Assembly: GCF_002901995.1 (NCBI RefSeq)
Contig: NZ_PPQN01000040.1
Span: 1-53,344, forward strand
Source of the DNA: Staphylococcus coagulans
GTDB taxonomy: Bacteria; Bacillota; Bacilli; Staphylococcales; Staphylococcaceae
Reading direction: 5' to 3'
DNA length: 53,344 nucleotides
Positions 1 to 9,555 of the stretch are shown here, piece by piece. Every line of letters starts with the position of its first letter. Position 1 is the stretch's first letter. The notes beneath the pieces are model-generated. The model was not told where the DNA came from. It did no database searches and was given only the letters and a program-made list of their open reading frames with translations. The position numbers and the translations under genes were made by a program.

Positions 1-93
1 GGTTGGTTGATTTTCTCAGTGCCCTTATAAGGGCTGGTCAGTAACAGAGGCTTTCAGCCGAAGAACAAACCACCCGTTCACACGGGTGGTTTT
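1..93 (+). ncRNA. 3' part of a structured transcript with terminator
   Basis: Three hairpins follow one another: a perfect palindrome GCCCTTATAAGGGC (21-34), GGCT-TTC-AGCC (49-59) and a GC-rich terminator with arms AAACCACCCGT and ACGGGTGGTTT (67-92) running into TTTT. The first nine bases, GGTTGGTTG, can also pair with CAAACCACC (66-74), which is the left terminator arm, so a closing stem and the terminator would compete. By synteny the gene upstream of the window is probably tuf, so this may simply be its 3' end. No RNA family is recognised and the 5' part lies outside the window. Confidence 0.4.
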
Positions 94-376
94 GATTTGT
101 GATACAGTTTGAGATCAACTTAAAATAGATTTCAAAAAATCAGTGCATATGACTTTTAATTATTTATAAAAAGGGGGTATCGTATTCAATCACTAACAGT
201 ATTACAAGCCTAGCGCGAGTAAGCGCGTATGAATATGATGATGTTTCATCCCCTCTTTAAGTAAGGATAATGAAAATCAAGCAACATAATGTTTAGATAC
301 CATGCTCAATCTCTTTTTTTCTATTGATAGTTAGATTTAAATACTAAGATTTAAATGAATATGCCACTATTATGGT

Positions 377-1081
377 TTATTCAGCTTCTCTAATTTCATC
401 AGCAATATCGTTATAATCTATTTCAGTTTCTGTGAATGTACGATTATGAACTGGGAAATGTTGCTCAAAATTTTCGAAGTTTTGAATTTCAACTGTAACA
501 TGATCGACTTCAAAATCGAGGACATGCCCACCAAACTGACGGGCATCATCAGCGAAATGGATATGAAACCCTCCAGAACCTATCCCATGAAAGAGTTCAG
601 GTGTAAAAAAGCCAATAAGAGTTCCTTGAATATTTTCTTCTGTTTGTTCTGGCTGTCTACGCGCAGAATTGATTAAACGTGTATAAGGGGGCTCTTGCCC
701 AGGCATCATACGCACATGCATTTTTTTAAATGTTCCTGTAATTCTTACAGATGAAAACATATTTGCACTTAGCATATGTGCTTTCACTTCTTCTAACACG
801 TCTTCAGAAGGTTTATTTTCTGTTTGGTAAGTTTCATCAGCAGAAAAGCGTGTAATTGTTGCATAAGGCGTCATTTCGTCGCCTTTTAATTTAACGAACT
901 CTTTATGTTCATTTGCGTGATAAGCTTCTCCATTTAGAAAAATCACTTCACCGTCGGATCCTGTTAATGTTGCAAGTCCAGAGTCACCATGTTCCAGTAC
1001 TTCTTTTACACTCATAGTGCCTTCTAATAGTCCTGCCATTAACGTACCTAAAGTCCCGTGTTGATATAATGTGTGTGCCAT
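377..1081 (-). CDS. alsD: alpha-acetolactate decarboxylase
   Basis: Converts 2-acetolactate to acetoin in the cytosol, the second step of overflow metabolism from pyruvate. At 234 residues it has the normal family length. The zinc-binding motif of the family is visible near the C-terminus: HIH at residues 173-175 and GGH ending at residue 186, inside GFHIHFADDARQFGGH. It lies 31 bp downstream of alsS on the same strand, so the two are read as an operon. The S. aureus name is budA1/alsD. No alsR-type LysR regulator is adjacent. Function is clear from motif and partner gene. Confidence 0.96.
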   Translation of the reverse strand: MAHTLYQHGTLGTLMAGLLEGTMSVKEVLEHGDSGLATLTGSDGEVIFLNGEAYHANEHKEFVKLKGDEMTPYATITRFSADETYQTENKPSEDVLEEVKAHMLSANMFSSVRITGTFKKMHVRMMPGQEPPYTRLINSARRQPEQTEENIQGTLIGFFTPELFHGIGSGGFHIHFADDARQFGGHVLDFEVDHVTVEIQNFENFEQHFPVHNRTFTETEIDYNDIADEIREAE

Positions 1082-1112
1082 ACTCTAATTACTCCTTTGC
1101 TTTCTTTTCTGT

Positions 1113-2777
1113 TTAATTTAATGCATCGGGTAGTACATTTGTTGATAATTTAATGTTATCGGCATAATTGACCGGAATATCAATTAAAACAGGTCCTTCT
1201 GTCGTATAACTTTCTTTAATTGCTTGTTCTAATTCTGCTGGTGTAGTGACGCGAACGCCTTTTGCTCCGAATGACTCTGCGTATTTGACAAAGTCAACTT
1301 CCCCAAATTCAACACCTGCAGAACGTTGATATTTCATTTCCTCTTGGAATTCAACCATATTGTAACGTCCGTCATTCCAAATCAATTGTGTAATATTAAG
1401 GTTTTTACGAACTGCTGTTTCAAGTTCTTGGCCAGAAAATAGGAAGCCACCATCTCCAGCAACTGAGATTACCCGTTCATGAGGTCTAACGAGTGCAGCA
1501 GCAATTGCCCAAGGTAAAGCGACACCTAATGTTTGCATCCCATTACTGAACAATAAATGACGTGGTTTATAGCTTCTAAATTTTCTAGCCATCCAAATGT
1601 AATGACTTCCTACATCGACAGTCACTGTTGAATCGTCACTAATTGTTTTTTGCATCGCATCGATAATTTCGATAGGGTGAAGGACACCTTCAACATGCTT
1701 TGCTTTAATCCCTGTTGCTTCAGATACATTATCTCTAAGTGAATCGAGTTTTTGTAATTTTTCTTCGTCTAAGATTGGATGATTAATATGTTCAGAAATG
1801 AGTTGAATTGTCTCTGATATATTACCAATCAATTCAGCTTTAGGTTGCATATGGTTCGTGATTTCTGCAGGAACTTCATCAATATTGATAATTTCAGTCT
1901 CTAATTCTTTATTCCAGTTACTTGCTTCATACTCAATTGGGTCATAACCAATTGTGATGACTAAATCACTTTTTCTAAGAAGCTCATCACCCACTTGGTT
2001 TCTAAATAAACCTATTCTTCCAAAGAAGTGTGACTCCAATTCACGGCTAATCACACCTGCACCTTGGAATGTTTCAACAACAGGTAATTTTGACTTTTCA
2101 ACAAGTTGACGAATTGCATGTGTCTCAGCTTCACTAGAGCTACGCATACCCACTAATAATACAGGTGATTGTGCAGATTTTAAATCTTCGACAATATTTT
2201 TAATATCTTCCTCTGCAGGAACACCTAATTTTGGTTTTTGAGGAACAGTGATTGCTTCCGTTTGAACTGGCGCACTAATAACGTCTTGTGGAATACTGAT
2301 AAAACTTGCACCATTTTTTCCAGAAGTTGCTTCTCGAATCGCATTTGTCATCACTTCTGATAATGATTCAGGATCTTGAACTTCCGCACTGAATTTTGTA
2401 GAAGATCTCAATAATGATGCATTGTCCACACTTTGATGGGTTAAACGAAGTAAATCATTACGCTTAACTTGTCCACCAATAGCGAGCACAGGGTCACCTT
2501 CAGAAGTTGCAGTGAGAAGGCCGGTAGTAAGATTGCTCACCCCTGGTCCACTTGTTACAAGGGCAACTCCTGGCTTTCCAGTCAATCGGCCAATTCCTTG
2601 CGCAATCATGGCAGCATTTTGCTCATGACGCGTAACAATAAGTTCAGGGCCATCATCTTTTAATGCATTAAAAAGAAAATCTATTTTTGCACCCGGTATA
2701 CCAAATACATAGTCAATACCGTGATGTTTTAAAGTATCAATCACCATATCTGCAGCTGAATAGTTTTGATGAGTCAT
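1113..2777 (-). CDS. alsS: catabolic acetolactate synthase
   Basis: A thiamine-diphosphate enzyme joining two pyruvates to 2-acetolactate and CO2. Its 554 residues show the three-domain TPP layout: the catalytic glutamate E52 in [14 protein letters not shown], a central domain, and the TPP/Mg motif beginning VAGDGGF and ending WNDGRYN near residue 480. Pairing with alsD, the absence of a regulatory small subunit, and the C-terminal [14 protein letters not shown] segment fit the catabolic (AlsS, FAD-independent) type rather than IlvB. It is first in a two-gene operon with alsD, and its 515-bp upstream region carries the promoter. Confidence 0.95.
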   Translation of the reverse strand: MTHQNYSAADMVIDTLKHHGIDYVFGIPGAKIDFLFNALKDDGPELIVTRHEQNAAMIAQGIGRLTGKPGVALVTSGPGVSNLTTGLLTATSEGDPVLAIGGQVKRNDLLRLTHQSVDNASLLRSSTKFSAEVQDPESLSEVMTNAIREATSGKNGASFISIPQDVISAPVQTEAITVPQKPKLGVPAEEDIKNIVEDLKSAQSPVLLVGMRSSSEAETHAIRQLVEKSKLPVVETFQGAGVISRELESHFFGRIGLFRNQVGDELLRKSDLVITIGYDPIEYEASNWNKELETEIINIDEVPAEITNHMQPKAELIGNISETIQLISEHINHPILDEEKLQKLDSLRDNVSEATGIKAKHVEGVLHPIEIIDAMQKTISDDSTVTVDVGSHYIWMARKFRSYKPRHLLFSNGMQTLGVALPWAIAAALVRPHERVISVAGDGGFLFSGQELETAVRKNLNITQLIWNDGRYNMVEFQEEMKYQRSAGVEFGEVDFVKYAESFGAKGVRVTTPAELEQAIKESYTTEGPVLIDIPVNYADNIKLSTNVLPDALN

Positions 2778-3131
2778 GTTATCAATTCCTTCCTTATCAT
2801 GTAAGATAAGTCAGTATCAGTGAACGATTCATACCTAAAATATATTAGCAGGGCATCAAATAGATCACTCATATGACTTATGCCTATTTTAAGTCTAGAA
2901 CACAAAACTAATTTAATCAAAAACAATGTTTTTATTATTTAGATGGAAATAGTTACTTTAAAAATATCAATTTATTAAGTCGTTGATATGACTTGTATTA
3001 AGCGATTACATGAATTTTGGCTATCAGATAATATCAATTTTTCAACAATTAAAATATAGAATAATAAATGAAGTAAAAGGGATTTTGATATAAAAATGAG
3101 CTCATTTTAGTGAGTGAATAAAACGCAAAGA
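2778..3131. other. alsSD upstream region, no gene seen
   Basis: AT-rich and without a credible reading frame. On the minus strand an extended -10 (TGC-TAATAT, plus-strand 2842-2850) lies 65 bp above alsS and could start alsSD; no matching -35 is evident. A perfect 16-bp palindrome, AAAATGAGCTCATTTT, sits at 3093-3108, too far from the putative start to assign a role. No clear CodY or cre site was found here. Confidence 0.35.
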
Positions 3132-3168
3132 AGAGGACAATCAAATCATTATTGTCCTCTTTTTTCTA
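3132..3168. terminator. terminator hairpin downstream of the M20 amidohydrolase
   Basis: Arms GAGGACAAT and ATTGTCCTC with a 10-base loop, followed by TTTTTT on the plus strand. Read from the minus strand the hairpin runs into a T-rich stretch, so it can end the amidohydrolase transcript about 125 bp past its stop codon. Confidence 0.6.
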
Positions 3169-3292
3169 AATTGTTATAAATATGAAATTATCCATTAATG
3201 TATGATAGCGCACCTGAATTAGCCGTTTGAGAAGTAACGACATCATCAAAAAGATTTTCTATCTTGCTTATATTCTCAACTTGAAACCTTAA

Positions 3293-4459
3293 CTAAAAGT
3301 TGCCTTCAAGTTCTAATATTTTCATGAATGTACTTACGGCGTACTTCATCGCACTTTCATCAATATCAAAGTGTGGACTATGATGGGGCCAATCGGTTTC
3401 TTTTTGAGGGTTACCGCAACCCGTAAAGAAAAAAGCACCGGGTCTGGCTTTTAAATAAAAAGAGAAATCTTCTCCAACCATCATGAGGTCAGAGTCATGG
3501 TATCGAAAGTTCAATGCATTGGCTGCCTTTTTAACGGTTTCTGCTGACGCTTCATGATTATAGACAGGTAAATAACCCTTAATGTAATCAAATGAATAAG
3601 TGATATCGTTTGCCAATGCGAGTCCTTGAAGCAGCTTATCCATCTTATGATAGATGTGTGTTTGAACTTCAGAATCAAAAGTTCGAACAGTGCCTTGGCA
3701 AGTGGCTGTATCAGGAATAACGCTATCGGCGTTTCCTGCTTCAATCTTACCGAAAGAGAGTACTGCTTGTTTGACGGGATCTATCGTTCTTGAGACGATT
3801 TTTTGAGCACTTAAAATGAACTCTGCCAAAATAACGATGGGGTCGATGGTTTCGTGGGGTTTCGCGCCATGCCCTCCTTTACCAAAGAGCGTAATATGAA
3901 ATTCATCCGGCTGTGCCATCATAGGCCCGGGTCGTGTATGAATCGTGCCGGTAGGGTAGCCTGTCCACAAATGGTTGCCATAGATTTTATCAACGCCCAT
4001 TAATGCATTGTCTGCAATCATTTCTTGAGCGCCACCCGGTGTTAATTCCTCGCCATATTGAAATATCAGAACGACTGTCCCTTTCAACTCCGATTGATGC
4101 TCGTGTAATAGTTCCGCGACGGTTAATAATATAGATGTATGGCCATCATGACCACAGGCATGCATGATGCCTGGTACTTTAGAACGATAAGGGACGTCTT
4201 TTAAATCATCGATAGGTAGCGCATCGAAATCAGCGCGCAAAGCAATTGTAGGGCCGGGCTCTTCGCCTAATATACGGGCTAATATACCGTTTTGTCCTAC
4301 ATGCGCATCAATTTGAAAGTTTAATTTTTGGAGGCGCTCTACAATATAATCATGAGTATGTTTTTCTTGAAAAGACAATTCGGGATATTGATGAAGATAA
4401 CGACGTGTTTCAATCATATCCTGTTCTTTTTCATAAGCCAATTGGAACCAATCAGTCAC
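3293..4459 (-). CDS. M20-family amidohydrolase
   Basis: A 388-residue zinc-dependent peptidase-fold hydrolase of the M20D type (hippurate hydrolase, N-acyl-amino acid or N-acetyl-diaminopimelate deacetylase relatives). Seen: ALRADFDALPIDD (73-85), the metal-binding ACGHDGH (101-107, with C102 and H104), QYGEELTPGGA around residue 138 with the catalytic and metal glutamates, and GEDFSFY near the C-terminus. It stands alone, divergent from kbl, and has its own strong sigma-A promoter. Substrate cannot be decided from sequence; lack of a dapD-type neighbour argues for N-acyl amino acid or peptide salvage rather than lysine synthesis. Confidence 0.9.
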   Translation of the reverse strand: MTDWFQLAYEKEQDMIETRRYLHQYPELSFQEKHTHDYIVERLQKLNFQIDAHVGQNGILARILGEEPGPTIALRADFDALPIDDLKDVPYRSKVPGIMHACGHDGHTSILLTVAELLHEHQSELKGTVVLIFQYGEELTPGGAQEMIADNALMGVDKIYGNHLWTGYPTGTIHTRPGPMMAQPDEFHITLFGKGGHGAKPHETIDPIVILAEFILSAQKIVSRTIDPVKQAVLSFGKIEAGNADSVIPDTATCQGTVRTFDSEVQTHIYHKMDKLLQGLALANDITYSFDYIKGYLPVYNHEASAETVKKAANALNFRYHDSDLMMVGEDFSFYLKARPGAFFFTGCGNPQKETDWPHHSPHFDIDESAMKYAVSTFMKILELEGNF

Positions 4460-4492
4460 GATGCTCCCTCCTTACTTGCAGTTATTTCATTT

Positions 4493-4521
4493 ATTATACA
4501 CTTGCTTTTAAGTTTGTACAA
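4493..4521 (-). promoter_or_regulatory. sigma-A promoter of the M20 amidohydrolase
   Basis: Read on the minus strand: TTGTAC (4516-4521), 17-bp spacer, perfect TATAAT (4493-4498). The -10 is 34 bp above the start codon. It lies in the 109-bp divergent region shared with kbl. Confidence 0.7.
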
Positions 4522-4568
4522 AATACGTTATGATTAAAGTGTATGAAAATTGAAAGGGGAACTTAATC

Positions 4569-5756
4569 ATGGTACAAAAGTTAAATGACTTTCTTGAAGA
4601 AAATATTAGTTATTTAAAAGATAATGGTCTTTATAATGAAATTGATACAATTGAAGGTGCAAACGGTCCTGAAATTAAAATTAATGGCAAAAAATACATT
4701 AACCTTTCTTCAAATAACTATTTAGGCTTAGCAACAAACGAAGATTTGAAAAAGGCAGCTAAAAGTGCTATTGATTCTCATGGTGTAGGTGCAGGGGCAG
4801 TACGTACTATTAATGGTACATTAGATTTACACGATGAACTTGAAGCGACTTTGGCGAAATTTAAAGGCACTGAAGCGGCAATTGCTTACCAATCAGGTTT
4901 CAATTGTAATATGGCTGCAATTTCAGCGGTTATGAATAAAAATGATGCTATTCTTTCTGATGAATTAAACCATGCCTCAATTATTGATGGCTGCCGTTTA
5001 TCAAAAGCGAAAATTATTCGTGTTAACCATTCAGATATGGATGATTTACGTCAAAAAGCAAAAGAAGCTGTAGAATCTGGGCAATACAATAAAGTGATGT
5101 ACATTACTGACGGTGTTTTCAGTATGGATGGTGATGTTGCTAAATTACCTGAAATTGTCGAAATTTGTGAAGAATACGGTATCATGGTTTACGTGGATGA
5201 TGCACACGGTTCAGGTGTGATGGGTAAAGGTGCAGGTACAGTAAAACATTTCGGCTTACAAGACAAAGTTGATTTCCAAATCGGAACATTATCTAAAGCA
5301 ATTGGTGTTGTGGGTGGCTATGTTGCGGGCTCACAAAAATTAATTGACTGGTTGAAAGTACAATCACGTCCGTTCTTATTCTCTACTTCATTGGCACCTG
5401 GCGATACAAAAGCGATTACTGAAGCAGTTAATAAATTAATGGCATCAACTGAACTTCATGATCGACTATGGGACAATGCGCATTATTTAAAAGAAGGTCT
5501 GAACCGATTAGGATTTAATACAGGTAAATCTGAAACACCGATTACGCCTGTAATTATTGGAGACGAAAAGAAAACACAACAATTTAGTAAACGTTTAATG
5601 GATGAAGGCATTTATGTTAAATCTATCGTATTTCCAACTGTGCCACGTGGTACAGGACGTGTACGTAATATGCCAACAGCTGCACACACAAAAGAAATGC
5701 TAGATGAAGCGTTAGCGGTGTATGAACGTGTGGGTAAAGAATTAGAAGTCATTTAA
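4569..5756 (+). CDS. kbl: 2-amino-3-ketobutyrate CoA ligase (glycine C-acetyltransferase)
   Basis: PLP enzyme of the alpha-oxoamine synthase family that cleaves 2-amino-3-ketobutyrate with CoA to glycine and acetyl-CoA. Its 395 residues carry the family marks: SSNNYLGLA (47-55), [14 protein letters not shown] (71-84), the PLP aspartate motif [11 protein letters not shown] (209-219) and the Schiff-base lysine K243 in [14 protein letters not shown] clear ribosome site (AAAGGGGA) precedes the ATG. The SDR gene that follows after 476 bp probably makes its substrate from threonine. 2-Amino-3-ketobutyrate is the expected substrate; other alpha-oxoamine synthases (BioF, HemA) are less likely given the neighbour. 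Confidence 0.93.
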   Translation: MVQKLNDFLEENISYLKDNGLYNEIDTIEGANGPEIKINGKKYINLSSNNYLGLATNEDLKKAAKSAIDSHGVGAGAVRTINGTLDLHDELEATLAKFKGTEAAIAYQSGFNCNMAAISAVMNKNDAILSDELNHASIIDGCRLSKAKIIRVNHSDMDDLRQKAKEAVESGQYNKVMYITDGVFSMDGDVAKLPEIVEICEEYGIMVYVDDAHGSGVMGKGAGTVKHFGLQDKVDFQIGTLSKAIGVVGGYVAGSQKLIDWLKVQSRPFLFSTSLAPGDTKAITEAVNKLMASTELHDRLWDNAHYLKEGLNRLGFNTGKSETPITPVIIGDEKKTQQFSKRLMDEGIYVKSIVFPTVPRGTGRVRNMPTAAHTKEMLDEALAVYERVGKELEVI

Positions 5757-5822
5757 CTAAAAAAATTATATATTAAGATTCGTTATTTGAGCTGGAAAAG
5801 GGCACATATTCGAGTCATCTTT

Positions 5823-5880
5823 AAAAGAGCAAGGTGTACACTTATCATAGCAGTGTAATGATTTTACCTTGCTCTTTTTT
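5823..5880 (+). terminator. terminator of kbl
   Basis: Thirteen-base perfect arms AAAAGAGCAAGGT (5823-5835) and ACCTTGCTCTTTT (5866-5878), with an inner TACACT/AGTGTA stem and a T-run at the end. Confidence 0.8.
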
Positions 5881-6140
5881 GATTTAAGTGTCATATCGTA
5901 TGCAGGACAGAAAATTAATTTTATTGTGAAACTTTGGTAAAGATAACTGCAATTGCGTATAAATGGTTATAAACGAATACGAAATCTAGTGAGTGACTTC
6001 CTTTATTTGTTTAGAGCTTTATCTTTAGCTTAAAATATGCTTATAGCTCAAACTGATTTAACATTAAGATGTCTTTGATATTTAAATTTGCGATAAAGTT
6101 AGAATTTGAAATCAATGTGTATTTATATGTATATCATGCA
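5881..6140. other. intergenic stretch, degenerate repeat fragment only
   Basis: No gene seen. A short piece at 5901-5925 starting GCAGGACAGAAA resembles the first hairpin of the dispersed repeat seen intact at 37456 and 37588, but has lost its right arm. At 6129-6145 an imperfectly spaced inverted repeat GTATAT-CATGC-ATATAC lies just upstream of and into the -35 of the next promoter. Confidence 0.35.
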
Positions 6141-6169
6141 TATACAAGAAAACGCTTTAATGTTATAAT
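6141..6169 (+). promoter_or_regulatory. promoter of the SDR gene with a cre-like site in its spacer
   Basis: TATACA (6141-6146), 17-bp spacer, TATAAT (6164-6169) with an upstream TG giving an extended -10. The spacer contains AGAAAACGCTTTAA (6147-6160), which matches 12 of 14 positions of the CcpA half-palindrome TGAAAACGCTTTCA. Binding there would block polymerase, so glucose repression is inferred. Confidence 0.55.
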
Positions 6170-6232
6170 TACTCTATATTTTAAAGAAAATGATTGTACA
6201 TAAAACACATGTGTCCTCAGGAGAAACACAGA

Positions 6233-7210
6233 ATGGAGATGGATGACGTTATGAAAAGAATTATGGTTACCGGTGCGTTAGGACAAATTGGGACTGAGCT
6301 TGTCGCAAAATGCCGTGAAGTTTATGGTACTGAAAATGTGCTTGCTACTGATATTCGTGAGCCAGAAGCAGGTTCTATAGTTGCGGAAGGTCCGTTTGAA
6401 ATACTAGATGTGACAGATGCAGATAAAATGATGCAAATTGCAGAATCATTTAAGCCTGATACTTTGATGCATATGGCTGCGCTATTGTCTGCAACTGCTG
6501 AACAAAAGCCTTTATTAGCATGGAATTTGAACATGGGTGGACTTGTAAATGCGTTAGAAACAGCGCGTCACTTAAACTTACAATTTTTTACCCCAAGTTC
6601 TATCGGTGCTTTTGGACCCAATACACCTAAGAAAAACACACCCCAAGTTACAATCCAAAGACCAAATACGATGTACGGTGTAAATAAAGTTTCTGGGGAA
6701 TTATTGTGCGATTACTATTTTACTAAATTCGGTGTGGATACACGCAGTGTTCGTTTCCCTGGTTTGATTTCATATGTTAAAGAGCCCGGTGGCGGTACAA
6801 CGGATTATGCCGTTGATATTTATTTCCAAGCGGTTCGAGAAGGTAAGTACACAAGCTATATTGATAAAAACACATATATGGATATGATGTTTATGGATGA
6901 TGCGATACAAGCGATTATTCAATTAATGGAAGCAGACGGTGGTAAACTGATTCATCGTAATGCATATAACTTAAGTGCAATGAGTATAGAACCAGAAATG
7001 GTAAAGTCAGCAATTCAAGAACATATGCCTGAATTTACGCTAGACTATGATGTAGATCCTGTACGTCAAGATATTGCTGAAAGTTGGCCAGATAATATTG
7101 ATACGAGTTGCGCACGTGGCGAATGGGGCTTTAACCCTAAATATGATTTAGAAGCGATGACAACACGTATGTTAGAAGGTATTCGCGAGAAAGAAAGTCA
7201 TAAAGCCTAA
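6233..7210 (+). CDS. NAD-dependent SDR, L-threonine 3-dehydrogenase-like
   Basis: An extended short-chain dehydrogenase/epimerase. Seen: the nucleotide-binding [11 protein letters not shown] right after the start, then [18 protein letters not shown], and the catalytic YGVNK (Tyr and Lys four apart). The family annotated as UDP-glucose epimerase-like in staphylococci matches the SDR-type threonine dehydrogenases found with kbl in other organisms, and kbl lies directly upstream. The likely role is threonine to 2-amino-3-ketobutyrate, feeding Kbl. The start at 6233 has the best spaced AGGAG site; 6251 (MKRIMVTG) gives the usual family N-terminus and is equally possible. The product is 325 or 319 residues. 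Confidence 0.82.
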   Translation: MEMDDVMKRIMVTGALGQIGTELVAKCREVYGTENVLATDIREPEAGSIVAEGPFEILDVTDADKMMQIAESFKPDTLMHMAALLSATAEQKPLLAWNLNMGGLVNALETARHLNLQFFTPSSIGAFGPNTPKKNTPQVTIQRPNTMYGVNKVSGELLCDYYFTKFGVDTRSVRFPGLISYVKEPGGGTTDYAVDIYFQAVREGKYTSYIDKNTYMDMMFMDDAIQAIIQLMEADGGKLIHRNAYNLSAMSIEPEMVKSAIQEHMPEFTLDYDVDPVRQDIAESWPDNIDTSCARGEWGFNPKYDLEAMTTRMLEGIREKESHKA

Positions 7211-7227
7211 ATTAATATTAAATAAAG

Positions 7228-7294
7228 CAGTAAAGTTGTTGAAAAGTATGTGGCTCAAGGAAATTCACCATTTCAATAACTTTACTGTTTTTTT
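7228..7294 (+). terminator. terminator of the SDR gene
   Basis: Arms CAGTAAAGTTGTTGAAA (7228-7244) and TTTCAATAACTTTACTG (7271-7287), then seven T residues. Confidence 0.85.
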
Positions 7295-7493
7295 GCTTGT
7301 TATAGTGTCATTTCAGAGCTAAACAATAATAGGGGTGTCGACGTATATATCAAAACAATTGAAGTTCAATCGGTTAGAAAGTAAGATAGATGATAATATA
7401 GTCATTTCGTATAGGTTATTCGAAATAGCGCTATCTTTTTTGAAATGGCAGAAATATTTCACAAAAATTAAAATAAAATCTATAAATTGTTTT

Positions 7494-7508
7494 AATTTTC
7501 GGAATTCT
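7494..7508. promoter_or_regulatory. CodY-like box upstream of ilvE
   Basis: AATTTTCGGAATTCT matches 11 of 15 positions of the CodY motif AATTTTCWGAAAATT and lies just above the -35 of ilvE. CodY control of branched-chain amino acid genes is established in staphylococci; this particular site is inferred. Confidence 0.4.
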
Positions 7509-7510
7509 CA

Positions 7511-7539
7511 TTGAATTGTATGACTGTCATTGTTATAAT
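7511..7539 (+). promoter_or_regulatory. promoter of ilvE
   Basis: TTGAAT (7511-7516), 17-bp spacer, TATAAT (7534-7539) with an extended TG. It lies 36 bp above the ilvE start, with AGGAGG between. Confidence 0.7.
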
Positions 7540-7575
7540 GCATATATTACATTTACATAATTAGGAGGAATAATC

Positions 7576-8658
7576 ATGTCAGAACTCATTAAACTTGATG
7601 CCAGAAAATCACTCAAAGAAAAGCCCGACAATGCATCGCTTACTTTCGGTGAAGTCTTCACTGATTACATGTTAAGCTTTGAGTACTCATTAGAAAAAGG
7701 ATGGCACGATTTAAAGATTATTCCTTATGGTCCAATTGAACTTTCACCGTCAGCACAGAGTATTCACTATGGCCAATCAGTATTTGAAGGGTTAAAAGCA
7801 TACAAACATAACGGCGAGGTTGTTTTGTTTAGACCTGAGGAAAACTTTAAACGTATCAATCAGTCGTTGGCACGTTTAAAAATGCCGGAAATTGACGAAG
7901 CATTATTGCTAGAAGGATTAAAACAGCTCGTAGATATTGATCGTGATTGGGTACCAGAAGGAGAAGGTCAGTCTCTTTATATTCGACCGACTGTATTTGC
8001 GACAGAAGGTGTGTTAGGTGTTCACCCGTCCCACGAATATCGCTTGTTAATTATTTTATCACCATCGGGTTCATATTATGGCGGTGACTCATTACGTCCA
8101 ACTAAAATTTATGTTGAAGATGAATACGTACGTGCCGTGCGTGGAGGCGTTGGATTCGCGAAAGTAGCAGGTAACTACGCTGCAAGTTTACTTGCTCAAG
8201 CAAATGCGAATGAACTCGGTTTTGATCAAGTACTATGGTTAGATGGTGTAGAACAAAAATATGTTGAAGAAGTAGGAAGTATGAACATCTTTTTTGTCAT
8301 TAATGGCAAAGTGGTTACGCCACAATTAAACGGGAGTATTTTACCAGGGATTACGAGAAAAACGGTGCTCGAATTGGCACAAACATTAGGGTATGAAGTT
8401 GAAGAGCGTCGTATTTCGATTGATGAATTATTTGATCTTCATAAAGAAGGCGCTTTACAAGAAGTGTTTGGTACCGGTACAGCAGCAGTCATCTCACCTG
8501 TAGGGACATTACAATTTAAAGATCAACAGATTGTAATTAATGATAATCAAACAGGCCCTATCACACAAGAACTTTATGATCACTACACAGGTATTCAAAG
8601 TGGAAAATTAGATGATCCTAAAGGATGGCGTGTAGTTGTACCACATTACGAAAGATAA
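7576..8658 (+). CDS. ilvE: branched-chain amino acid aminotransferase
   Basis: Fold-type IV PLP aminotransferase that transfers the amino group between glutamate and the keto acids of leucine, isoleucine and valine. Its 360 residues show [14 protein letters not shown] (64-77), RPT (137-139), the PLP lysine K196 in [15 protein letters not shown], and [11 protein letters not shown] with the phosphate-binding [11 protein letters not shown] near residue 300. AGGAGG stands 7 bp before the ATG. It is monocistronic between its own promoter and terminator, and makes branched precursors for both protein and branched-chain fatty acids. Confidence 0.96.
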   Translation: MSELIKLDARKSLKEKPDNASLTFGEVFTDYMLSFEYSLEKGWHDLKIIPYGPIELSPSAQSIHYGQSVFEGLKAYKHNGEVVLFRPEENFKRINQSLARLKMPEIDEALLLEGLKQLVDIDRDWVPEGEGQSLYIRPTVFATEGVLGVHPSHEYRLLIILSPSGSYYGGDSLRPTKIYVEDEYVRAVRGGVGFAKVAGNYAASLLAQANANELGFDQVLWLDGVEQKYVEEVGSMNIFFVINGKVVTPQLNGSILPGITRKTVLELAQTLGYEVEERRISIDELFDLHKEGALQEVFGTGTAAVISPVGTLQFKDQQIVINDNQTGPITQELYDHYTGIQSGKLDDPKGWRVVVPHYER

Positions 8659-8689
8659 GACATTTGAATCATTTTTAAATTTGAAAAAG

Positions 8690-8731
8690 AAAGCGTCAAA
8701 ATTGCGTTGTTCAATTTTGGACGCTTTTTAT
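8690..8731 (+). terminator. terminator of ilvE
   Basis: AAAGCGTC-AAAATTG paired with CAATTTTG-GACGCTTTTT, with a short loop and a T-run. Confidence 0.75.
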
Positions 8732-8779
8732 TTTGAAGTATGATAAACCTAACGCAAAAAAAGATGAGGTGAGGAAAGA

Positions 8780-9490
8780 ATGACAAATCAACAATGGATA
8801 CTATTCGATAAAGATGGCACACTGATACATTTTGATCAGAGTTGGACCAAGATAGGCATACAATTAGTTGATGACGTCTGTGCTTATTATAAAATTAATA
8901 ATCAGAGCGAAGTGTATCACAAATTAGGTATACGTGATCATCAATTTGTGAAAGGAAGTATCATGGCTTCAGGGACGTTAAAAGATATGATAAATGTATT
9001 TAACGCTTTTACAGATGCGGATACTACAAAATGGGTTTCAGAAAGAAGTCAGCAACTGATACGTCAAAGACAGCCTGAAATCGAGTTGTATGAAGGTGTG
9101 CAGACATTGCTTTATGAACTAAAACAACAGTCTTATCATTTAGGTCTAGTGACAAGTGATAATGCGGTAGGGGTAGACAAATTTATCAAAACTACACAAT
9201 TAGAGCAGGTTTTTGACTTATTGATTTCTACAGAGGGTAATCATTATGAAAAGCCAGATGCACGGTTGCTTCAACCTTTGTGGGACATGGGCGTACAAGG
9301 TAAATCGCTTGTGATGGTGGGAGATACAGATAACGATATGTTGACTGGAAAAAATGCAGGTAGTGCTTTAAATGTAGGTGTAAGAACAGGATTAGGGCAA
9401 GAAGCGACATTTGAAGCGGCAGATGTGGTCATTGATGACGTCAGTCAATTACTGTCTGTATTAGATAAAAAAGCAGATCAAAGAAGTTAA
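8780..9490 (+). CDS. HAD-family phosphatase (phosphoglycolate phosphatase-like)
   Basis: A 236-residue cytosolic phosphatase of HAD subclass I. Motif I is intact (LFDKDGTLIHFD, with nucleophile and acid Asp), motif II is VTSDN near residue 132, the lysine is in EKPDARL, and motif III/IV is VMVGDTDNDMLTGKNAG. A helical cap sits between motifs I and II. The substrate is not predictable; such enzymes often clear phosphoglycolate or nucleotide monophosphates. It follows ilvE after 120 bp with the ilvE terminator between, so it is probably transcribed separately. Confidence 0.85.
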   Translation: MTNQQWILFDKDGTLIHFDQSWTKIGIQLVDDVCAYYKINNQSEVYHKLGIRDHQFVKGSIMASGTLKDMINVFNAFTDADTTKWVSERSQQLIRQRQPEIELYEGVQTLLYELKQQSYHLGLVTSDNAVGVDKFIKTTQLEQVFDLLISTEGNHYEKPDARLLQPLWDMGVQGKSLVMVGDTDNDMLTGKNAGSALNVGVRTGLGQEATFEAADVVIDDVSQLLSVLDKKADQRS

Positions 9491-9512
9491 CGACGTGCGT
9501 TGTTTCTTCTTT
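9480..9512. terminator. possible bidirectional terminator between convergent genes
   Basis: Imperfect inverted repeat with arms AAAGAAG and CTTCTTT around AACG/CGTT, overlapping the stop codon of the HAD gene and facing the dck 3' end. Confidence 0.35.
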
Positions 9513-9555
9513 AACCTGCTTTAAAATTAGCGCATTAATCTTGATAAGATTCGGA

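Noticed and set aside
7300-7575. T-box or other leucine/isoleucine-sensing leader before ilvE
   Set aside because: No T-box consensus (AGGGTGGNACCGCG) and the promoter lies only 36 bp from the start codon.
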